Part shown: positions 1 to 8,519 of the stretch, one piece after another
Position numbering within the stretch: the stretch's first letter is position 1
Layout of the letters: the number at the start of each line of letters is the position of its first letter
Source of the DNA: Rhodanobacter sp.
GTDB lineage: Bacteria; Pseudomonadota; Gammaproteobacteria; Xanthomonadales; Rhodanobacteraceae
Assembly: GCA_004298015.1 (NCBI GenBank)
Contig: SCSE01000020.1
Location: forward strand, 34,763-98,762
DNA length: 64,000 nucleotides
Direction of reading: 5' to 3'
Program-made: the position numbers and the translations under genes
The notes under the pieces: model-generated
What the model was told of the DNA's origin: nothing
Seen by the model: the letters and a program-made list of their open reading frames with translations, nothing else
The model's database searches: none

Positions 1-23
1 AGGTGCTGAAGCTGCTGCAATAA
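1..23 (+). CDS. fliC: Flagellin FliC, last seven codons (partial)
   Basis: Only the 3' end lies in the window. In the frame starting at base 3 it reads V-L-K-L-L-Q followed by TAA at 21-23, the typical C-terminal ending of bacterial flagellin. Its position directly upstream of fliD fits the usual fliC-fliD order. Nothing else of the gene can be described. Confidence 0.7.
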
Positions 24-32
24 CCGCAACAC

Positions 33-68
33 GGTGCTGCCGCGCGAAGCGTTTGGCGTGGCAGCACC
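33..68 (+). terminator. Strong hairpin just after fliC
   Basis: Bases 33-45 pair with 56-68 (13 bp, one G-T pair) around a 10-nt loop, starting 10 nt after the flagellin stop codon. There is no T-run downstream, so it may be a terminator or a 3'-end stabilising hairpin for the abundant flagellin mRNA rather than a textbook intrinsic terminator. Confidence 0.6.
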
Positions 69-241
69 TGCTACATCATGGAAACGGTTGGCGGACGGGA
101 TGACACAGGCCGCCGCCAGCCCCACCGGAGCCGCCCGCAAAGCCCTTGTGTCTGACGAGGTTTTTGCCGGCGCCTCGTCCCTCCCGGGTCGTATGATCGG
201 GAGTGTTTTCCACCGACGCCGAATACTTCACGGGTATCGTC

Positions 242-1624
242 ATGACCATCACCAGCGCCACTTCCAGTCCGGGCCAGTCGATTCTCAGTTCGGCGGGTAT
301 CGGTTCTGGCCTGGATGTAAAGTCCATCGTCGCCGCGCTGGTTGGCGCCCAGAAGGCCGGGCCACAGACCCGGATCAGCAATGCCACCAACCAGACCAAC
401 AGCCTGCTTGGCGGACTTTCGTCGTTGAATACGGCGCTGACGGCGCTGCAAGCCTCGGTGGCAGCGCTGACCAGCGCCAGTACCTTCAACAGCTATACGG
501 CGACGCTGGCCGATACCAGCATCGGTACCACCACCACGCTCAGCAACGCCAAGGCAGGCAGCTATGCATTGTCGGTCACCCAGCTGGCAACCGCACAGCA
601 GCGAACCAGCGGGGCCTATTCCAGCACTGCGGCTGTCGGCAGCGGGACACTGGATATCACGGTCGGGAGCCAAAGTGTCAGCGTAAATGTCTCTTCGACC
701 GCGACATTGTCGGATGTTGCCAGTGCCATCAACAGCGCCTCGGGCAACCCCGGCGTGACCGCCACCGTGGTCAATGGCACCAACGGTTCACAGCTGCTGC
801 TGAGCTCCAACAAGACCGGCGTTGCCAACGGCTTCAGCATCACCGCCAGCAGTAGCAGCAGTTCGGGGCTCTCCAGCCTGGCCAGCACGCTCAACACGGC
901 GGGCAGCAACGAAGCCAAGGATGCCTTGCTCAGCCTCAATGGCATCAGTGTCGACAGCGCCAGTAATTCGGTCAGCGGTGCGCTCGACGGTGTGACCTTG
1001 AACCTCACCGCGCTCGGCAGTACGCAACTGACCGTCAAGCAGGACACCGCCAGCACTGTCAGTACGATCCAGGCGTTCGTCTCGGCCTACAACAGCTATG
1101 TCGGCTCGATCGGAACGCTGTCCAGCTACAACCCCACGACCCAGGCAGCCGGTCCCCTGCTCGGCGATGCCACGCTGAACTCGGCGGTCAACCAGATATC
1201 CGGCGTGCTCAGCAAAGGCGTACCGGGCAACAGCATCGGCTCCCTGGCCAGCTTGGGCATCATCCGCCAGGCCGATGGCACGCTCGCCTTGAACTCCACC
1301 ACGCTGACCGCCGCGTTGAGCGCCAATCCGGCTGCGGTCCAGGACCTGTTCGCCGGCAGCAATGGCTATGCCACCAACCTCAATTCGGTGATCGACGGAT
1401 TCACCGCAAGCACCGGCATCCTCACCACCCGCGAGCAGAGTCTCAACGGCCGCCTGACCCAGCTTTCCAGCCAGCAGAGCGCACTCGACGCGCGCATGGC
1501 CGTGTACCAGCAGCAGTTGCAGACTGAATACACCAATCTGGACCGCTTGATGTCCAGTCTGAACAATACCAGCAGCTTCCTCACCACCTCTCTGGCGCAG
1601 CTCACCAATACGTCGAAACCTTGA
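242..1624 (+). CDS. fliD: Flagellar hook-associated protein 2 (filament cap)
   Basis: FliD caps the growing flagellar filament and promotes folding and insertion of exported flagellin subunits. The 460-residue product has the FliD architecture: an N-terminal region with the G-S-G-L-D-V motif, a Ser/Thr/Ala-rich central domain, and a C-terminal coiled-coil region (residues ~400-460) that packs into the filament tip. The ATG at 242 is chosen because it puts T-I-T-S-A-T at the N-terminus; an ATG at 203 in the same frame would add 13 residues unlike the family. fliS follows 16 nt downstream. A 7-bp inverted repeat (154-160 with 173-179) lies in the leader. No convincing sigma-28 or sigma-54 promoter was found. 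Confidence 0.93.
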   Translation: MTITSATSSPGQSILSSAGIGSGLDVKSIVAALVGAQKAGPQTRISNATNQTNSLLGGLSSLNTALTALQASVAALTSASTFNSYTATLADTSIGTTTTLSNAKAGSYALSVTQLATAQQRTSGAYSSTAAVGSGTLDITVGSQSVSVNVSSTATLSDVASAINSASGNPGVTATVVNGTNGSQLLLSSNKTGVANGFSITASSSSSSGLSSLASTLNTAGSNEAKDALLSLNGISVDSASNSVSGALDGVTLNLTALGSTQLTVKQDTASTVSTIQAFVSAYNSYVGSIGTLSSYNPTTQAAGPLLGDATLNSAVNQISGVLSKGVPGNSIGSLASLGIIRQADGTLALNSTTLTAALSANPAAVQDLFAGSNGYATNLNSVIDGFTASTGILTTREQSLNGRLTQLSSQQSALDARMAVYQQQLQTEYTNLDRLMSSLNNTSSFLTTSLAQLTNTSKP

Positions 1625-1640
1625 CCGACCGGGAACGGAC

Positions 1641-2069
1641 ATGACTTACGGATACATGCGCAATGCCAGCGCGATCTATCAGCAGAACAGTGTGCAGGGT
1701 GTGGTTGAGGATGCCGACCCGCACAAGCTTGTGAGCCTTCTGCTGGATGGCGCAATCGAGCAGATCGTCAAGGCACGCGGATACCTGATCCACCATAACG
1801 TGGCGGCCAAGGGACGCAGTATCGCGAACACGGTGGCGATCATCGGCGCGCTGCGCAACAGTCTCGATCACACAGTGGACCGTACGCTCTGCCAGCGGCT
1901 GGACTCGCTCTACGAGTATATGACTCATCGCCTGCTTTTCGCGCAGTTGAACGATGACCACGCTGCGCTGGATGAAGTCGTCGCTTTGCTTGCGCCCATC
2001 CGTGACGGTTGGCAGGCGGTCCGCGGCAGTTACATGCCGGCGACCGGGATGACAGCTTCGGCACGATGA
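1641..2069 (+). CDS. fliS: Flagellin export chaperone FliS
   Basis: FliS binds the C-terminus of flagellin in the cytoplasm and stops premature polymerisation before export. The 142-residue all-helical protein has the family's N-terminal Y-x-x-N-x-x-x-x-x-S pattern and the conserved D-P-H-K-L-V-x-L-L-x-D-G-A segment near residues 28-40. It starts 16 nt after fliD. Its stop codon overlaps the start of the next gene (ATGA at 2066-2069), indicating translational coupling to the FliT-like chaperone. Confidence 0.93.
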   Translation: MTYGYMRNASAIYQQNSVQGVVEDADPHKLVSLLLDGAIEQIVKARGYLIHHNVAAKGRSIANTVAIIGALRNSLDHTVDRTLCQRLDSLYEYMTHRLLFAQLNDDHAALDEVVALLAPIRDGWQAVRGSYMPATGMTASAR

Positions 2070-2374
2070 TGACAGCGCGTCGCCATCCGGATCTGGATCG
2101 GGCCGTGCAGCTCGCCGGCTTGATGCTGGAAGCGGCGCAGGCCGCCGACTGGCCGAGTGTGACCACGATGCAAGCCGAATGCGATGCGCTGGCCCGGCGC
2201 CAGTATCCCGCTGACGAATCCACGCACAAGGCGTTGCTGGAGCTGCAATTGCAGCATGAAGAGCTGTCGGCGCTGGTGGCTCGTGCGCGTGACGAGATTG
2301 CCCGGGAGATTGGGCGGCATAGCCACACTCATCGTGCACTGCACGCCTACCTGGAATCATCCCAGGCGCCTTGA
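2066..2374 (+). CDS. fliT: FliT-like flagellar chaperone
   Basis: A 102-residue helical protein directly coupled to fliS. FliT-type proteins are cytoplasmic chaperones for the cap protein FliD. The assignment rests on size, the alpha-helical and Glu/Ala/Leu/Arg-rich composition, and position between fliS and the PilZ gene. Sequence motifs are weak in this family, so this is partly positional. Tandem ATGs at 2066 and 2069 are both possible starts; the first overlaps the fliS stop by 4 nt. Confidence 0.6.
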   Translation: MMTARRHPDLDRAVQLAGLMLEAAQAADWPSVTTMQAECDALARRQYPADESTHKALLELQLQHEELSALVARARDEIAREIGRHSHTHRALHAYLESSQAP

Positions 2375-2551
2375 ACCCCGCCATGCCCGCGCCGTGACGT
2401 TTCTGCGCAGTACATCGAAGATATCCTCTGCGCCGACGGGAGGCTATGGTAAAACGACTGGGCTGACACCCGATGCCGTCGCGGCGGCGTTCGACATCTC
2501 GCGATGTTCGCGCGGCGATGGCGCATTGACCTGATGACGGGGCGGATACCG

Positions 2552-3106
2552 ATGCAAGAAACTGCCTGGCAGGCATTCTCCGAGCGTATGAGTTGCGAAG
2601 ACCGCTGGCATGTCGATTGCGTCGCGATTGACTGGCCGTTGTCGTCAGCTCGTGCCGCTGAGCTGGCTGAGAGGGCGCTCAGCGTCCTGACCAGCGTCGC
2701 AGCGCTCGAGGATCGACGGGTCGAAAATAGCGATGACGAGAATCCGCTGCTGCCGGAAATACAGCGCCTGGAGGCGAAGCTCACGGCACTGGTCTACATG
2801 GTGAGCCAGTTGCTGGAGTCGACCGGGGCGTTGCCGGCGCGCCAACGCCTGCGTTTCAATGCGATCGGTGCCGTACTGCCGGCCGCATCGGTGCCACCCG
2901 ACAAGGGGCTGCTGCTCAGGCTGCATTTCGATGCCTGTCCCAATCTGCCGCTTGAATTGGCGGCGCGGGTCGAGCGCAAGCTTGAGGATGGCCGGGTCTT
3001 TGTGGTCTTTGCGCTGCCGAATGAAGCCCTGGGTGAGGCCATCGAACGGCTCATTTTTCGCCATCATCGACGTCAAATTGCCGAAAAACGTCACTTGACA
3101 AATTGA
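2552..3106 (+). CDS. PilZ-like domain protein (atypical)
   Basis: A ~184-residue cytoplasmic protein between fliS/fliT and fleQ, the place where Xanthomonadales carry an atypical PilZ protein. It has a helical, Leu/Glu-rich middle (~residues 45-95) that could form a coiled coil, then a C-terminal beta-rich part (L-R-F-N-A-I-G-A-V near residue 105, then L-L-L-R-L-H-F) resembling a PilZ barrel. A clean RxxxR plus (D/N)xSxxG c-di-GMP signature is not visible, so it may not bind the nucleotide. ATG 2552 has a G-rich site upstream; in-frame ATG 2534 and 2504 are alternatives. Function in flagellar or surface motility is inferred from position. Confidence 0.6.
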   Translation: MQETAWQAFSERMSCEDRWHVDCVAIDWPLSSARAAELAERALSVLTSVAALEDRRVENSDDENPLLPEIQRLEAKLTALVYMVSQLLESTGALPARQRLRFNAIGAVLPAASVPPDKGLLLRLHFDACPNLPLELAARVERKLEDGRVFVVFALPNEALGEAIERLIFRHHRRQIAEKRHLTN

Positions 3107-3133
3107 CGCCTTGATGATCCCCATTACTGCCAG

Positions 3134-3149
3134 TGTGATTGTGATCACA
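3134..3149. promoter_or_regulatory. Perfect Clp/CRP operator upstream of fleQ
   Basis: TGTGATTGTGATCACA matches the TGTGA-N6-TCACA palindrome of the CRP family exactly, with an extra TT on the right flank as in the extended consensus. It sits about 330 bp before fleQ. In Xanthomonas the CRP homologue Clp recognises this motif and is inhibited by c-di-GMP. Control of fleQ by Clp here is inference. Confidence 0.75.
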
Positions 3150-3349
3150 TTGTGAAAGCGGTGCGAAATATCCTGCCGATCCTGCAATAGCGTGCCCCGG
3201 TACCGCCGCTCATCCCATCGCCTGGATAAAAAAATCCCAACTTCAATCGCTTACGCCGTGGGGATGTCATCGGCGGTTCCTGGGCGGGCGCGCTACCTGT
3301 GCTGGAAATACGGCGCGTGTCAATTTGATGGCGTCCAGCCGGTCGCAAC

Positions 3350-3365
3350 TGGCCTCATTCTTGCT
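3350..3365 (+). promoter_or_regulatory. Possible sigma-54 promoter of fleQ
   Basis: TGGCCTCATTCTTGCT keeps the invariant GG-N10-GC spacing and a full TTGCT -12 box, but the -24 box lacks the CACG continuation (9 of 12 fixed positions). It lies 114 bp before the fleQ ATG. Confidence 0.35.
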
Positions 3366-3478
3366 CTGGTTCACGTAGCTAAATCCAGGGGTGATTGCTG
3401 GTAAGTGAACGTCGGGTCCGAGGGAGATGGCGGATCTGATCCAAGAAAGCAGCGGCATCTTGCACGTTAGGAAGGGTT

Positions 3479-4906
3479 ATGCAGAAGTTTGATTTCCTGG
3501 TCATCGAGTCCGATGCGGGGCGGGCGGAGACCGTCATCACGGCGCTCCATTTTCTGGGCTACAACCCGCTGTGCGGAGCGACCTGCACGTCAACCGATGC
3601 GTCAACCCACGGATGGCGTGCGGTATACATAGGAAATGTCGACGACCCGGAGGAGGCCGAGCGTCAATTCGAGCTGCTGGGTCCTGCAGCGGACCATCTG
3701 GCGATCGTTCTCGCCAGTGACTCGGCCTGGGTCGAGCGCTTCACGGCGACAACCTCCGCTTTCAGCCGGCGGGCAACCACGGTCAATTTTCCGTTGCGCT
3801 ACGCGGACATGACGGAAGCTCTGCGCTATATCCATGGACGCAAGGCCAGCGGTCAGCCCAACCGGGTACGTTTCGTCGGCCGCTCGGCACCGATAGCGCG
3901 GGTGAACGGACTGATCCGTCAGGTGGCACCGTTCGATTCGAGTGTGCTGGTGCTCGGTGAATCAGGCACCGGCAAGGAAATGGTCGCTCGCGCCATTCAC
4001 GATCACTCGCCGCGTCATGACAAGCCATTCGTGGCGATCAACTGTGGTGCGATTCCCGCCGAATTGCTGGAAAGCGAGCTGTTCGGGCACGAAAAGGGCG
4101 CATTCACCGGCGCAATCAGTGCACGCAAGGGCCGATTCGAGATGGCCGAGGGCGGTACGCTGTTTCTCGACGAAATCGGTGACATGAGTCTGCCCATGCA
4201 GGTGAAGCTGCTGCGCGTACTGCAGGAGCGGATGTTTGAGCGCGTCGGCGGAACGCGAACCCAGCGTTGCGACGTACGGATCATTGCGGCAACTCATCGA
4301 AATCTGGAGGAGTCCATTGCCGCGGGCCGTTTCCGCGAGGATTTGTATTACCGGATCAGCGTGTTTCCGCTGGAGCTCCCTTCGCTTCGGGAGCGACTGG
4401 AGGATGTGCCGGTGCTGGTTTCCGAGTTCAATCACCGGCTGTCGCGGCGGGGACTCGGCGTGGTCCGTTTCAGCCAGGCGGCGTTGCAGACGCTGCACGG
4501 TTACGCGTGGCCAGGCAACGTGCGTGAGTTGTCGAACCTGGTGGAGCGGCTTGCCATCCTGTTCCCTCATGCCGAGGTGAGGGTCAGCGATCTGCCGGCC
4601 AAATACCGCAGCCATGTGGCAAACGCCGAGATGCAGATGGTTGGATTGCTGGGTGCGACCGATGAGCCAGCGCTGCTCGCGGGCAGTGACTTTCCCTGTT
4701 CGCCTGCTGACTCACTCGGCACCCTGCCGGTCGAGGGGCTGGACCTGAAGGATCATCTCGCGGAGATCGAGTCTGGCCTCATCAGGCAGGCACTCGATGC
4801 TACCGGCGGCGTGGTGGCGCATGCCGCCCGACTGCTGCGGATGCAACGCACAACGCTGGTCGAGAAGTTGCGCAAGTACGGCTTGCAGAGCGGTTTTCCG
4901 GCCTAG
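3479..4906 (+). CDS. fleQ: FleQ, sigma-54-dependent flagellar master activator
   Basis: FleQ activates sigma-54 promoters of early flagellar genes and in Pseudomonas is antagonised by FleN and c-di-GMP. The 475-residue protein has a degenerate receiver-like FleQ domain (residues ~1-125), an AAA+ domain with Walker A G-E-S-G-T-G-K-E (~residue 160), the sigma-54-contact loop G-A-F-T-G-A (~205), Walker B L-F-L-D-E-I-G-D, and a C-terminal Fis-type helix-turn-helix ending [11 protein letters not shown]. The segment from E-G-L-D-L-K-D to the end closely follows Pseudomonas FleQ. It is monocistronic, followed by 539 bp of non-coding DNA before fliE. Confidence 0.94.
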   Translation: MQKFDFLVIESDAGRAETVITALHFLGYNPLCGATCTSTDASTHGWRAVYIGNVDDPEEAERQFELLGPAADHLAIVLASDSAWVERFTATTSAFSRRATTVNFPLRYADMTEALRYIHGRKASGQPNRVRFVGRSAPIARVNGLIRQVAPFDSSVLVLGESGTGKEMVARAIHDHSPRHDKPFVAINCGAIPAELLESELFGHEKGAFTGAISARKGRFEMAEGGTLFLDEIGDMSLPMQVKLLRVLQERMFERVGGTRTQRCDVRIIAATHRNLEESIAAGRFREDLYYRISVFPLELPSLRERLEDVPVLVSEFNHRLSRRGLGVVRFSQAALQTLHGYAWPGNVRELSNLVERLAILFPHAEVRVSDLPAKYRSHVANAEMQMVGLLGATDEPALLAGSDFPCSPADSLGTLPVEGLDLKDHLAEIESGLIRQALDATGGVVAHAARLLRMQRTTLVEKLRKYGLQSGFPA

Positions 4907-5052
4907 CAGCCGGGCCGGCTTTGAGCGGACGGTCGGTGAATTCGCCGCTGCGGTCCATATCCCCGTCACCTCTGGGCGCATTGAAGCACGATGGGCCGAG
5001 AGTCGTCGAAAGGCTTTCCTCGTGCACCAGCGCGATGACTCCCTGGCTCAGT

Positions 5053-5228
5053 GGCTGGGGAAATATCGGACGCCGTAAACAGAACGTCGCCAGGCGTTCG
5101 TGAACAAGAGGAGTCGTGGGGAAATTCGGAGAGTTTGGTGAACCAGATGATTCGGATTTGCCCGCAGTTCACCGTTGGCACGGTATCTACCGGTGATCGC
5201 AGCAGGCCGGCGATTTTTTCCCAAGCTC
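5053..5228. repeat. Dispersed intergenic repeat, copy A (imperfect TIRs)
   Basis: This stretch is homologous to 56923-57095. The first ~60 bp are about 80% identical, including a shared 14-mer CGTCGCCAGGCGTT, and similarity resumes around a TTTGG-GAA block and at the 3' end. The ends (5053-5068 and 5211-5228) are imperfect inverted repeats built on GGGAAATATCG / CGATTTTTTCCC. No transposase or convincing ORF is present. It could be a MITE-like element or a structured RNA. Confidence 0.6.
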
Positions 5229-5390
5229 TCGATGTCAGTCATGGGGCCTCGCCATTCATTGCTGCCGTGGCAGGGCATGCGAGGCATGCCTGCAGGTGGA
5301 CGTCCGGGGGTGCCCCTGACCTGGGAGCAGGGGTGTCGATCCGCTCAAGAACCACGATCGGTAGCCGCCGCGGCGCGAGCTTGCTCGAGA

Positions 5391-5406
5391 TGGCATGGCT
5401 TGTGCT
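5391..5406 (+). promoter_or_regulatory. Sigma-54 promoter of the fliE operon
   Basis: TGGCATGGCTTGTGCT fits TGGCACG-N4-TTGCW at 10 of 12 fixed positions with exact GG-N10-GC spacing. The -12 box lies 40 bp before the fliE ATG, giving a short leader. Activation by FleQ is inferred. Confidence 0.8.
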
Positions 5407-5445
5407 ATGCCCCCCTTATCCGAGGTCAAGTGCTGGAAAACCGTC

Positions 5446-5772
5446 ATGAGTCAGATCGACGTCAACAACCTGCTTTCACAGATGCGCACGATGACCGCGC
5501 AAGTGCGCGCACCGGAAACCGCATTCAAGACAGCGGTGCCCGGTGCTCAAGGCGGCTTTTCCGCGCTACTGCAGAAGTCGATAAGCGCTGTCGGCCAGAA
5601 CCAGCTCGACGCCAGCCGAATGTCGGCCAGTTTCGAACGTGGCGCTCCCGGGGCCGATCTGGCTCAAACCATGATTGCCGTGCAAAAAGCCGAATTGTCG
5701 TTCAAAGCCACCGTCGAGGTTCGCAACAAGCTGGTGGATGCGTACAAGGAAATCATGAACATGCCGGTCTGA
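5446..5772 (+). CDS. fliE: Flagellar hook-basal body complex protein FliE
   Basis: FliE links the MS ring (FliF) to the proximal rod and is an early export substrate. The 108-residue protein has the family's C-terminal block: L-A-Q-T-M-I-A-V-Q-K-A-E-L-S-F followed by V-R-N-K-L-V-D-A-Y-K-E-I-M-N-M-P-V. The ATG at 5446 gives the usual length; an in-frame upstream start at 5395 would overlap the -12 promoter box. First gene of the long flagellar transcription unit. Confidence 0.94.
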   Translation: MSQIDVNNLLSQMRTMTAQVRAPETAFKTAVPGAQGGFSALLQKSISAVGQNQLDASRMSASFERGAPGADLAQTMIAVQKAELSFKATVEVRNKLVDAYKEIMNMPV

Positions 5773-5821
5773 CGGCTCCCGCGTCCAGCCCCACCTTCAT
5801 CCTTAGATATCGAGCAAGCTC

Positions 5822-7519
5822 ATGGCCGACAAAGCCATCGCGACAGCCCAGGAAAATGGCGCGCGACTGGATCCCTTCAAGCAACTCTCCGCCAATCCAG
5901 CGGCCCGTCAGCTGCTCCTGCTGGTGGCGGTGGCGGCTGCGGTTGCGCTGGGGGTTGCGATCGTGTTGTGGTCGCGCGGGCCCAATTACGGGCTGCTCTA
6001 TGCCGGCTTGACGCAAAAAGACGCGGCGGCGATCACCCAGCAACTGCAGTCGAGCAATACGCCCTACAAATTGAGCGCCGATGGGTCGTCCATCATGGCG
6101 CCGGCGGCCGATCTGGCCGCGCTGCGACTGAAGCTGGCCGGGCAGGGCTTGCCACAGGGTCTGGCCAGCAGCAGTGCGACTGAGGCGGGTGCTTCCCCGT
6201 TCGGCATGAGTGATCTTGCCGAGCGCGCTCACTACCAACAAATGCTGGAAAACGATCTGGGCTCGACGATAAGCGCCTTGCAGTCGGTGCGGGCGGCGCG
6301 CGTGCATCTGGCCTTGCCGAAGCCGTCGGCATTTATTCGCGACAGTCGCCAGGCCAGTGCCTCGGTGTTGGTTACGCTATATCCCGGGCGGCAGCTGGAT
6401 GCAGGCCAGGTTGCCGCGATCGTCCATCTGGTGGCGTCAAGCGTCCCCAATCTCGACTCCAGCGAGGTATCGGTGATCGATCAGCAGGGCCAGTTGCTGA
6501 CCAGCGATCCGAACAACCCGTCGGCGGTCGGCAACTACCGTCTGCAGCTGGCGACGCAGATGGAAAATACCTATGCGGCGCGTATCGAGGCGTTGCTGAC
6601 GCCGCTGGTCGGCCCGGGCAGGGTGCGTGCGCAAGTCTATGCCGATCTGGATTTCAGCCAGACAGAAAAAGCGACGGAAACGTTCGACCCGAAAAATCCG
6701 TCGTTGCGCAGCGAGCAAACGTCCAGCGAGCAGCATACCGGCGGTGCCAGCGCGGGAGGCGGCGTGCCCGGCGCGCTCAGCAATCAGCCGCCGGCCGTGG
6801 TTTCGCAACCGACGGCGGCGAAGCCGGGAGTCGGCAAACCGGGTACCACCTCCGCCACGACGGCAGCAACCACGCCAACCGAAAGCTCCAGCAGCGCCAC
6901 CCGCAATTACGAGCTGGATCGCACGATCAGCCATGTCAGCGATCCTGCAGGGCGGCTGGTCCGGCTGACAGTTGCGGTGGTCGTGGACAACAAGCTGGTG
7001 AGTGGCGCCGCCTCGGGTGCGGCAGCCGATACGGGTAGTGCCAAGGCTGCCACCAGCGTGCCATTTACCCCGAAAGAATTGCAGCATCTGACCGAGCTGA
7101 CCAAGAACGTCGTAGGATTCAATGCGGCGCGGGGCGACAGCATCAGTGTCATCAATCAGCCTTTCCTGCACAGTCCGGCGCCAGAGGCAATGCCTCGGCA
7201 ACCACTTTGGCAACGTCCCGGGGTGATGGACCTGCTCAAGCAAGGTGCGGGCATCCTGGCGGCACTGCTGGTGGCATTCGGCCTTTTGCGGCCGTTGCTG
7301 AAAGGCCTGCTGCGCAACGATACGCGCGCGTTGCCGGCACCGACACCGAAGATATCGGTGCGCGTTGCCGACGAGCCGGAGGTGGCCGACGCCCGATTGC
7401 CGCCGGCCGCGGAACTCGCCTACGATCAGCGCATTGACGAGGCCCGGCGAATGGTGGGTGAAAACTCCAAGCAGGTGGCGCAAGTGGTGAAGAACTGGGT
7501 GAGTACCGATGGCAGCTGA
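5822..7519 (+). CDS. fliF: Flagellar MS-ring protein FliF
   Basis: FliF forms the inner-membrane MS ring on which the basal body is built. The 565-residue protein has an N-terminal membrane segment (residues ~30-48), periplasmic ring-building motifs starting at N-Y-G-L-L-Y-A-G-L, a low-complexity Pro/Ser/Thr/Ala linker (~300-360), a second membrane segment (~470-490), and a cytoplasmic C-terminus ending K-Q-V-A-Q-V-V-K-N-W-V, the FliG-binding tail. It overlaps fliG by 11 nt, so the two are translationally coupled. Confidence 0.95.
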   Translation: MADKAIATAQENGARLDPFKQLSANPAARQLLLLVAVAAAVALGVAIVLWSRGPNYGLLYAGLTQKDAAAITQQLQSSNTPYKLSADGSSIMAPAADLAALRLKLAGQGLPQGLASSSATEAGASPFGMSDLAERAHYQQMLENDLGSTISALQSVRAARVHLALPKPSAFIRDSRQASASVLVTLYPGRQLDAGQVAAIVHLVASSVPNLDSSEVSVIDQQGQLLTSDPNNPSAVGNYRLQLATQMENTYAARIEALLTPLVGPGRVRAQVYADLDFSQTEKATETFDPKNPSLRSEQTSSEQHTGGASAGGGVPGALSNQPPAVVSQPTAAKPGVGKPGTTSATTAATTPTESSSSATRNYELDRTISHVSDPAGRLVRLTVAVVVDNKLVSGAASGAAADTGSAKAATSVPFTPKELQHLTELTKNVVGFNAARGDSISVINQPFLHSPAPEAMPRQPLWQRPGVMDLLKQGAGILAALLVAFGLLRPLLKGLLRNDTRALPAPTPKISVRVADEPEVADARLPPAAELAYDQRIDEARRMVGENSKQVAQVVKNWVSTDGS

Positions 7520-8519
7520 TCAGTCTTCCGGCAAAGGTGCGCAGGATGCGGCAATACTCCTGCTGACACTGGGCGAGAAAGATGCGGCCGAGGTGCTCAA
7601 GCACCTGAACGCACGCGACGTGCAGGCCGTCGGCTCGGCGATGGCGGCACTTTCCGGCGTCTCGCGCGATCAGGTCAGGCAGGTTCTGGACAAGCTTCAG
7701 GGCGACATGGCCAGTCATACCTCGCTCGGTGTCGGTACCGAAGAGTACATCCGCAAGATTCTCGTCAACGCGCTGGGCGAAAACAAGGCGGGTGGCCTGA
7801 TCGACCGCATTCTACTGGGGCGCAGCGGCAAGGGACTGGAGTCGCTGAAATGGATGGAGAGCCGCGCGATCGCCGAGATGGTCAATCAGGAACATCCGCA
7901 GATCATCGCGCTGGTGCTGGCGCACCTGGAACCGGATCAAGCTGCCGAGGTCATCGGCTATCTGCCCGAACGCGTGCGCAGCGACGCGATCATGCGCATT
8001 GCCACGCTCGATGGCGTACAGCCGCATGCGCTGAACGAGCTCGACGAGGTGATGGAGCGTCAATTTTCCGGTAGCAACAAGAAACTCAAATCCGCCAGCG
8101 TTGGTGGATTGAAAGCTGCCGCCGACATCCTCAATGCCATGGAGGGCAGCCGCGAAACCGAACTGATAACGGCGATCCGCGGTCAAGACGAGGCGCTTGG
8201 CGCGAAGATCGAGGACCTGATGTTCGTATTCGATGATCTGACCGGACTGGACGACCGCAGCATGCAGACCTTGCTGCGCGAGGTCCCCTCGGGCGTATTG
8301 ATTATCGCGCTGAAGGGATCCGAGCCGGAGATGCGCGAGAGAATCTTCGCGAACATGTCCAAACGGGCAGCGGACATGATGCGAGATGATCTCGAAGTGA
8401 AGGGTCCGGTACGCCTCAGCGAGGTCGATGCGGCACAGAAAGAGGTCATGGCGACCGCCCGCAAGCTTGCCGATGCCGGGCAGATATCGCTTTCTTCCGG
8501 CGGTGAAGAGTTCGTTTGA
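7509..8519 (+). CDS. fliG: Flagellar motor switch protein FliG
   Basis: FliG couples stator movement to the rotor. The 336-residue protein has the N-terminal FliF-binding domain (A-I-L-L-L-T-L-G-E-K-D-A-A-E-V), the middle domain with E-H-P-Q-I-I-A-L-V-L-A-H-L (residues ~125-140), and the C-terminal torque domain with the charged helix F-V-F-D-D-L-T-G-L-D-D-R (~239-250). Length and motifs are standard. The stop overlaps the fliH start (TGATG). Confidence 0.95.
   Translation: MAADQSSGKGAQDAAILLLTLGEKDAAEVLKHLNARDVQAVGSAMAALSGVSRDQVRQVLDKLQGDMASHTSLGVGTEEYIRKILVNALGENKAGGLIDRILLGRSGKGLESLKWMESRAIAEMVNQEHPQIIALVLAHLEPDQAAEVIGYLPERVRSDAIMRIATLDGVQPHALNELDEVMERQFSGSNKKLKSASVGGLKAAADILNAMEGSRETELITAIRGQDEALGAKIEDLMFVFDDLTGLDDRSMQTLLREVPSGVLIIALKGSEPEMRERIFANMSKRAADMMRDDLEVKGPVRLSEVDAAQKEVMATARKLADAGQISLSSGGEEFV

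Larger units (their letters stand above)
3107..3478. other. fleQ upstream regulatory region
   Basis: This 372-bp non-coding stretch contains a perfect CRP/Clp-type palindrome (3134-3149) and a possible -24/-12 element (3350-3365). Short ORFs here have no family features and look spurious. Confidence 0.6.
4907..5445. other. fleQ-fliE intergenic region
   Basis: This 539-bp gap holds a ~176-bp copy of a dispersed repeat (5053-5228) and a sigma-54 promoter (5391-5406). No credible gene is seen. Confidence 0.6.

Noticed and set aside
199..225. Possible sigma-28 promoter before fliD (GCCGAATA -10)
   Set aside because: The -35 position (GGGAGTGT) matches only about half of the consensus.
34..855. 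ORF of 273 codons overlapping fliD in another frame
   Set aside because: Low-complexity His/Gln/Arg translation with no family features; fliD explains the region.
5175..5190. TGGCACG sequence that looked like a sigma-54 -24 box before fliE
   Set aside because: The -12 position reads CTACC, lacking the GC; the element at 5391 fits much better.
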